DNA of 64,000 nucleotides from Cellulophaga sp. BC115SP (lineage in GTDB: Bacteria; Bacteroidota; Bacteroidia; Cytophagales; Spirosomataceae). Below, one piece after another: positions 59,065-64,000 of this stretch. Every line of letters starts with the position of its first letter. The first letter of the stretch is position 1. The stretch covers positions 17,492 to 81,491 of the forward strand of contig NZ_JAAALB010000027.1 in NCBI RefSeq assembly GCF_009905545.1, read 5' to 3'. Below the pieces are notes generated by a model, which was given only the letters and a program-made list of their open reading frames with translations, had not been told where the DNA came from and searched no databases. Made by a program: the position numbers and the translations under genes.

Positions 59065-60672
59065 ATGAAGAAATTATTGTTAGGAGTGTTACTTGGGGCA
59101 TCATCCTACGGCTTCAGTCAGGCACAAAATAATCTGTCAGAATATGAAGCTCAGTATCAAAAAGCCTTACTTTTCTATCAAAACAATGATTTTGAAAAAG
59201 CTAGAATCGCCTTTAGCCAGTTAAGTAACCTTCGTTTTAATAATCCTATTGTTCCTTATTCTTATTATTTTCAAGCTTTGGCTGCCATCAAAGTCGGAAA
59301 ATATACCGAAGCAGAATCTAGTTTACAGAATCTTCAATTAAGATACCCAAACTGGGAGAAAAATGAAGAAGTAGCCTATCTCTATGCAACCATTGCGTTT
59401 GAGAATAAAGATTATGCAAAAGGACTTCAGATTGCCAATGCCATTAACTCCGATTCTCTTAAAAATGATTTAAAGGATCTGAAGAGAAATTTCCTTTCAG
59501 AAATTACTGACCCCAAAAAATTAACCTCATTGAGTGAACAATTTCCTGAAGAAATATTGCTAAAAGAACGTATCCAAGCCAAATCTTCTGAAATGTCTTC
59601 AACCAAAGACCTACAGCAATATCGCTTGAATAAGGGATTTCTTAATTTTGCTTTTTTACTTCCAGTAAATATCGATGAGCTATCGCCTGACCATCCACGT
59701 CGCTCCAACCAATATGTCTTAGATATGTATCAAGGAGCAAAACTGGCAAAAGCACAATTACAAAAGGAAAAAATTAATGTTAACCTTCAGGTATATGATA
59801 TTTCCAACGACGGTGATCAAATGCTCGAAGTATTGAATAATGCCTATTTCCAAACTACCGATTTACTGGTTGGCCCACTATATTCAGAAAGTAACAAGTT
59901 GGCAAATGTCTATTGCGAGAGTTATCAAATACCGCTTATCAACCCTATTTCTAATAATGAAAAACTCTTAGAAATCTTCGATAAGTCATTTTTAGCGCAA
60001 CCATCTGTCAAAATGCAAGCCATCAAAGCGGCGGAATATGTGACAAAACAGGCATTTTTAGGACGTAATGCTGCTATTTTCTATACTTCATCTAGCACAG
60101 ATTCTTTGTTAGCAGAAGCTTATAAACAAGTACTCGTTAAAAAGGGTTATGATATTGAAGCATTTGTGAAAGTAACCGCCAACTCCGAAGTGATTGCTAG
60201 CAAAATTCCTGATAAGAAACTTAGCCATGTTTTTTTGGCAACTTCTGACAAAAAAGCAGGTTTGGCAATGCTCACAGCTTTACAGAAAGATTTATCAACC
60301 CCACTTGTTACCACTGCTGAGGCTTTTCAATCAAGTAATTTGAGTGGCGCTACCGTAGCAGGTAGAGAAATTTACTGTATTGATCCTGAGTTTATCGACA
60401 ACGAAAATCCAGAAGTAGATAAATTTAAAAAAGAATATTTTGCCAAATATGGAAGCATTCCTTCCTATTATTCGTTCTGTGGATATGATATGACTTTGTT
60501 TTGGGGTAGAGTTCTTTCTAAATATGGTATAAACTTCAAAAAAGGGTTAGACGATTTAGATACCTACAAACAATCTTTTTCAACGTCAGGATACGATTAC
60601 ACGCAATCTCAAGATAACCAAGTAGTACCTATTACTACTTTCCAAAATTATAAATTTGTATTAGCTAAATAG
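59065..60672 (+). CDS. Exported TPR plus Peripla_BP_6 protein (LpoA-like architecture)
   Basis: A 535-residue exported protein: signal peptide (1-20, GASSYGFSQA), TPR-like helical repeats (about 30-150, ALLFYQNNDFEKARIAFSQL), and a type I periplasmic-binding domain (about 195-535, FAFLLPVNIDE, DLLVGPLYSESN, FYTSSSTDSLLAE, HVFLATSDKKAGLAML). The same order of domains occurs in LpoA, an activator of peptidoglycan synthases, but orthology is not shown. A -7-like TATATTTG is at 59034-59041. hemL follows by 34 bases, probably in one operon. Confidence 0.75.
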   Translation: MKKLLLGVLLGASSYGFSQAQNNLSEYEAQYQKALLFYQNNDFEKARIAFSQLSNLRFNNPIVPYSYYFQALAAIKVGKYTEAESSLQNLQLRYPNWEKNEEVAYLYATIAFENKDYAKGLQIANAINSDSLKNDLKDLKRNFLSEITDPKKLTSLSEQFPEEILLKERIQAKSSEMSSTKDLQQYRLNKGFLNFAFLLPVNIDELSPDHPRRSNQYVLDMYQGAKLAKAQLQKEKINVNLQVYDISNDGDQMLEVLNNAYFQTTDLLVGPLYSESNKLANVYCESYQIPLINPISNNEKLLEIFDKSFLAQPSVKMQAIKAAEYVTKQAFLGRNAAIFYTSSSTDSLLAEAYKQVLVKKGYDIEAFVKVTANSEVIASKIPDKKLSHVFLATSDKKAGLAMLTALQKDLSTPLVTTAEAFQSSNLSGATVAGREIYCIDPEFIDNENPEVDKFKKEYFAKYGSIPSYYSFCGYDMTLFWGRVLSKYGINFKKGLDDLDTYKQSFSTSGYDYTQSQDNQVVPITTFQNYKFVLAK

Positions 60673-60706
60673 TGCATGGGCTACCATCGCATTAATTTTT
60701 GACAAA

Positions 60707-61999
60707 ATGACTACTAAAAACAGCCAAGAACTTTTCGACAAAGCTAAAAACTACATCCCTGGCGGTGTAAACTCACCTGTAAGAGCTTTTAGAGCCGTTG
60801 GAGGAAATCCTCTTTTCATCAAATCTGCTAAAGGTGCCTACCTTTACGATGAAGATGGAAATGCATTCATCGAACTAATTAACTCATGGGGACCTATGAT
60901 TTTGGGTCATGCTAATGAGTTGGTCGAAAAAGCAGTTGCCGATGCTATTCAGTTAGGTTTTTCTTATGGTGCCCCTACTCGTCGTGAAGTAGAAATGGCA
61001 GAACTCATTACTTCAATCGTACCTTCTGTTGAAAAAGTACGTATGGTAAACTCTGGTACAGAGGCTACAATGTCGGCTATTCGTGTGGCACGTGGTTATA
61101 CAGGTCGTGACAAAATCATCAAATTCGAAGGTTGTTATCATGGTCATGGTGATTCATTTTTGATTGCAGCAGGTTCTGGGGCAATTACATTTGGACATCC
61201 TGACAGTCCAGGCGTTACCAAAGGTGTAGCCAATGATACACTAACGGCTCCTTATAACGATCTAGCGGCTGTACAAACGCTAGTGGACGCGAATCAAGGT
61301 CAAATTGCTTGTATTATTCTTGAGCCAGTAGTTGGTAACATGGGTCTTGTAAAACCAGCGGAGGGCTTCTTAGAGGGGCTTCGCCAAATTTGCGACAAAG
61401 AGGGTATTGTATTGATTTTTGATGAAGTAATGACTGGTTTTCGCTTGGCTAAAGGCGGCTTCCAAGAACGTTGTGGTGTAACACCTGATATGACGACCAT
61501 GGGTAAAATTATCGGCGGAGGTATGCCAGTTGGTGCTTACGGTGGTAAAAAAGAAATCATGGATTGTGTTTCGCCTGCGGGTCCTGTATATCAAGCAGGT
61601 ACACTTTCAGGAAACCCCATTGCGATGGCGGCTGGTCAAGCCATGTTGACTTACTTGAACGAGCATCCAGAAGTATATGAGCGAATCGAAACGGTTGGTA
61701 ATACCTTAACATCTGGTATTCGTGCCAATATGCAAAAACTTGGTTTGAACTATACACTCAACCATGTTGGTTCAATGTTTACTTTATTCTTTACGGATAA
61801 GCCTGTAAACAATTTTGAAGATGCAAAATCATCAGATACTGCACTATTCGGTAAATTCTTTAATGCGATGCTGAAAAGAGGTGTCTATATGGCTCCTTCA
61901 CAATACGAAGCAATGTTTATCTCTACTGCGTTGACAGACGAACACGTAGCTCAAATCTTGGATGCGAGTTACGAGAGTTTCCAAGAAATCTTAGCATAA
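60707..61999 (+). CDS. hemL: Glutamate-1-semialdehyde 2,1-aminomutase
   Basis: Makes 5-aminolevulinate for haem by the C5 pathway. The 430-residue PLP enzyme has GGVNSPVRAFRAVGGNP (18-34), MVNSGTEATMSAIRVARGYTGRDKIIKFEGCYHGHGD (spanning about 112-148), DEVMTGFRLAKGG and the lysine region TTMGKIIGGGMPVGAYGGKKEIM (about 263-285). Length fits. A terminator follows. Coupled in position with the periplasmic-binding gene, with no obvious functional link. Confidence 0.97.
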   Translation: MTTKNSQELFDKAKNYIPGGVNSPVRAFRAVGGNPLFIKSAKGAYLYDEDGNAFIELINSWGPMILGHANELVEKAVADAIQLGFSYGAPTRREVEMAELITSIVPSVEKVRMVNSGTEATMSAIRVARGYTGRDKIIKFEGCYHGHGDSFLIAAGSGAITFGHPDSPGVTKGVANDTLTAPYNDLAAVQTLVDANQGQIACIILEPVVGNMGLVKPAEGFLEGLRQICDKEGIVLIFDEVMTGFRLAKGGFQERCGVTPDMTTMGKIIGGGMPVGAYGGKKEIMDCVSPAGPVYQAGTLSGNPIAMAAGQAMLTYLNEHPEVYERIETVGNTLTSGIRANMQKLGLNYTLNHVGSMFTLFFTDKPVNNFEDAKSSDTALFGKFFNAMLKRGVYMAPSQYEAMFISTALTDEHVAQILDASYESFQEILA

Positions 62000-62078
62000 G
62001 TAAAAGTGATTTGTTAATAGTATATTGGCTATTAGAATCCGCTCATAATCAGAAGAATATTACCATCATTTTCCATTG

Positions 62079-62106
62079 AAGGTCAGCAATGTTGCTGACC
62101 TTTTTT
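62079..62106 (+). terminator. Terminator after hemL
   Basis: AAGGTCAGCAA (62079-62089) and TTGCTGACCTT (62092-62102), followed by TTTT. Close to the start of the next gene (62125). Confidence 0.8.
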
Positions 62107-62124
62107 CAAACCTCTCCTTTCAAT

Positions 62125-62493
62125 ATGAAACCCTATCTCCTTTCCTTTTTTGTGTGTCTACTACTTTTTTCTTGTGGAAATTCTGAAGTAGATAAACTTC
62201 GTGACGAAAATCGTGCTTTGAAAGAGCAATTACGCACTGCCCAAAACGGTGGTGATTCACATAAGTATATCCTCAAACTCCGTTTGAAACAATCGCATTT
62301 ATCATTAAGCATCAAAAAGCATATCAAAGATGCCATGAACGCAGTAGATTTTGAGATTCCAGTTGACAAAGAGTTTTATGATAGTGTAGAAGAAGGACAA
62401 GAAATTATTGATAATTTCAGATTTGGCTCAATGGTTTTATACGGAAGCTTTGGTGATTGGGAGCTGAAAGTGAAGAAAAAATATGTAAAATGA
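62125..62493 (+). CDS. Small lipoprotein of unknown function
   Basis: A 122-residue protein with a lipoprotein signal (residues 1-15: a hydrophobic stretch ending LLLFSCG, lipobox cysteine C15), then a coiled-coil-like VDKLRDENRALKEQLRTAQN segment (about 19-38) and a soluble rest. I choose the ATG at 62125, since the open frame's first ATG (62089) falls inside the hemL terminator. No family is recognised. Confidence 0.75.
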   Translation: MKPYLLSFFVCLLLFSCGNSEVDKLRDENRALKEQLRTAQNGGDSHKYILKLRLKQSHLSLSIKKHIKDAMNAVDFEIPVDKEFYDSVEEGQEIIDNFRFGSMVLYGSFGDWELKVKKKYVK

Positions 62494-62612
62494 GTAATTT
62501 TGTGGTCTGAAATGTAAGGTTACTCAACTACTATAAACTTGTTGAACTCTCACTTTTCTTTTTTCAACACAAAAATTAAAAATAACTGTTGTTTGAGCAC
62601 AGCGCTTTTTCC

Positions 62613-63623
62613 ATGCGAAATTATTCCATTATTATTCCTGTATATAACCGTCCCGACGAATTAGATGAACTGCTAGCTTGTCTGACAAAACAAACCTACA
62701 AAATTTTTGAAGTGGTCGTAGTAGAGGATGGCTCTGCTATAAAAGCTGATAAAATTGTTGAGAAATACCATTCTCAACTAGAGATAACATATATCCAACA
62801 ACAAAACACAGGTCAGGGGTTTGCACGTAATACAGGTTTTAAGCATGCCAATGGCGATTATTTCATCATTCTAGACTCCGATGCGCTGATAGAACCTAAC
62901 TATCTGGAAATCGTAGAAAAACAACTCAATAGCAATTTCCTAGACCTTTACGGAGGTCCCGACCGCGACCATCCTAATTTCACGCCTATCCAAAAAGCCA
63001 TTAGCTACTCAATGACCTCACTATTTACAACTGGGGGAATTAGAGGAAGTAAAAAAAATCTTGGTGGAACATTTCATCCACGAAGCTTTAATATGGGTAT
63101 GTCGAAGGAAGTTTATCGCAAAACACAAGGCTTCATTATTACCCGTATGGGCGAAGATATTGAGTTTTCAATTCGTGCTATTAGCTTGGGGTTTAAGTCG
63201 GGATTAATTCCTGAAGCTTTTATTTATCATAAAAGAAGAACCAGTTTTGTACAGTTTTATAAACAATTGAGATTTTTTGGGAAAGCAAGAATCAATATCA
63301 GTCGCTTTTTTCCTAAAGAACTCAAATTGGTGCATACTTTTCCTATGGTCTTTACCCTTGCCTTGTTTAGTATTCCTTTATGGGGGTTGGTGTTCAAACC
63401 ATTTTTCTATCTGGCTATTGGGGCTTTTGCAATATATACATTACTAAATTTCATTGATTCGACTTTGAAGAATAAAAGTCTACAAGTTGGCTTGCTTAGT
63501 ATTATTGCTGTTTATGTTCAATTAGTAGGCTATGGTATCGGGTTTATTTCAGAAGGTTGGAAAAAACTTTTTGAAGAAAAAGGATACAAACAGCTAGGCG
63601 ATAACATCGAATATCCATCCTGA
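62613..63623 (+). CDS. Family 2 glycosyltransferase, membrane-anchored
   Basis: A 336-residue GT2 enzyme: YSIIIPVYNRPDELDELLACL (4-24), VVVEDGS (about 39-45), NTGQGFARNTGFKHANGDYF (about 69-88), and FIILDSDALIEP with the DxD-type nucleotide-sugar motif (about 88-99). C-terminal hydrophobic segments (about 250-285 and 298-322) suggest membrane association. Acceptor unknown; probably a surface glycan. I use the ATG at 62613 (MRNYSIII). Confidence 0.88.
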   Translation: MRNYSIIIPVYNRPDELDELLACLTKQTYKIFEVVVVEDGSAIKADKIVEKYHSQLEITYIQQQNTGQGFARNTGFKHANGDYFIILDSDALIEPNYLEIVEKQLNSNFLDLYGGPDRDHPNFTPIQKAISYSMTSLFTTGGIRGSKKNLGGTFHPRSFNMGMSKEVYRKTQGFIITRMGEDIEFSIRAISLGFKSGLIPEAFIYHKRRTSFVQFYKQLRFFGKARINISRFFPKELKLVHTFPMVFTLALFSIPLWGLVFKPFFYLAIGAFAIYTLLNFIDSTLKNKSLQVGLLSIIAVYVQLVGYGIGFISEGWKKLFEEKGYKQLGDNIEYPS

Positions 63624-63658
63624 TTGAAGTGATAAGTTTTGTGTGTGGAGTTTTGAAA

Positions 63659-63793
63659 AATTTAGTGGATGAGTGAGTGATTATTTTAAATATTCTAGCA
63701 GTAGAGACGCAATGATTGCGTCTTAAAACCAGTTATATCTAGCATGGTAAAATCAAAAAAAGCGGTCAAAAATTTATTTTTGACCGCTTTTTT
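63659..63793. repeat. Composite intergenic repeat, copy 6
   Basis: Flank GATGAGTGAGTGATTATTTT, AGACGCAATgATTGCGTCT (63705-63723), and a hairpin with 17-base arms AAAAAAGCGGTCAAAAA (63756-63772) and its inverse (63777-63793). An inverse flank AATAACCACTCATTTAATTA follows at 63850-63870. It terminates the GT2 gene; the 63624-63897 gap holds nothing else. Confidence 0.8.
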
Positions 63794-63897
63794 AATATGT
63801 TTTCGAATGATACATTTTTAGAAGAGGAAAAGCATTACGCCTCTACAAATAAAATAACCACTCATTTAATTACTATTCACTAAATTAATGAAGCTGT

Positions 63898-64000
63898 TTA
63901 AACTTTCATAAACTTGCTCGCGTAAGCAATGAATTTATACTGTTTGAGCGAAGCGAGTTTATAAATTCTTGATTTTTTTGCGGCCGCCGCTGCGGTTACT
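63898..64000 (-). CDS. Possible C-terminal end of a gene entering from the right
   Basis: On the minus strand a frame is open from the right edge for 33 codons to a TAA at 63898 (reads VTAAAAAKKSRIYKLASLKQ and ends KFMKV). A basic, helix-prone end of a larger protein is plausible, but no family can be seen and the frame is short, so it may be chance. Confidence 0.3.
   Translation of the reverse strand, partial: VTAAAAAKKSRIYKLASLKQYKFIAYASKFMKV

Noticed and set aside
63980..64000. NotI-like GCGGCCGC at the right edge as a cloning artefact
   Set aside because: The 8-base site occurs naturally in an Ala-rich frame and nothing else suggests vector sequence.

Overview
The window looks like a chromosomal segment of a Bacteroidota, most likely a member of the Cytophagales (Spirosomataceae-like). 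The grounds are low GC content by eye, promoter-like sequences of the Bacteroidota type (TTG, about 20 bases, TAnnTTTG), little evidence of Shine-Dalgarno sites, a pyruvate dehydrogenase E2 with two lipoyl domains, and families common in this phylum (DUF1080 sugar hydrolase, GH25, GCPII-like M28 peptidase, DUF819). The genus is an inference. I found no rRNA, tRNA, insertion sequence or complete CRISPR array.

Layout. 1-3 kb is the edge of a type I-B CRISPR-cas locus: cas8b runs off the left end, a 44-codon Cys-rich ORF overlaps its start, cas6 lies upstream, and an oppositely oriented DUF3800 gene sits between them. 3-11 kb holds transport, regulator and enzyme genes: MBL hydrolase and MFS divergent from a LysR regulator, AraC with aldo/keto reductase, AraC with esterase, and tag. 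11.4-15 kb is a defence-like patch with an RloA/RloB-type (AbiL-like) ATPase and TOPRIM-like pair beside an HExxH protein. 15-25 kb carries an AhpD-like protein, a Crp/Fnr regulator, a rhamnogalacturonan acetylesterase-like protein, PAP2, an esterase, pgi, an orphan MbtH-like protein and DUF819. 24-39 kb is mostly housekeeping: flotillin, an AddA/RecB-like helicase-nuclease, a GT-C membrane protein, pdhC, hslV, DinB, peroxiredoxin, GH25 and hisS. 39-47.6 kb has envelope and small membrane proteins, an M28 peptidase, and a TetR-fabH pair with matching palindromic operators. 47.7-50.8 kb is a tightly overlapping three-gene operon (DUF262, DUF3696 ATPase, unknown protein) that looks like a defence system. 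51-64 kb is conserved core: methyltransferase, aminopeptidase P, glycosyltransferase, pyrG, yidC, GNAT, a TPR plus periplasmic-binding lipoprotein-like protein, hemL and GT2.

The gaps between genes carry two families of structured repeats. One is a composite element (a GTGATT-rich flank, an AGACGCAAT palindrome and a strong terminator-like GCGGTCGAAA hairpin), present in six composite copies plus two hairpin-only relatives, mostly at convergent gene ends. The other is a 150-bp MITE-like inverted repeat with TGTACGAAGGATT ends, three bounded copies plus a core-only remnant. The best candidates for new biology are the DUF262/DUF3696/unknown operon, the CRISPR-repeat-like palindrome in the cas6-cas8b gap, and the mosaic repeats.
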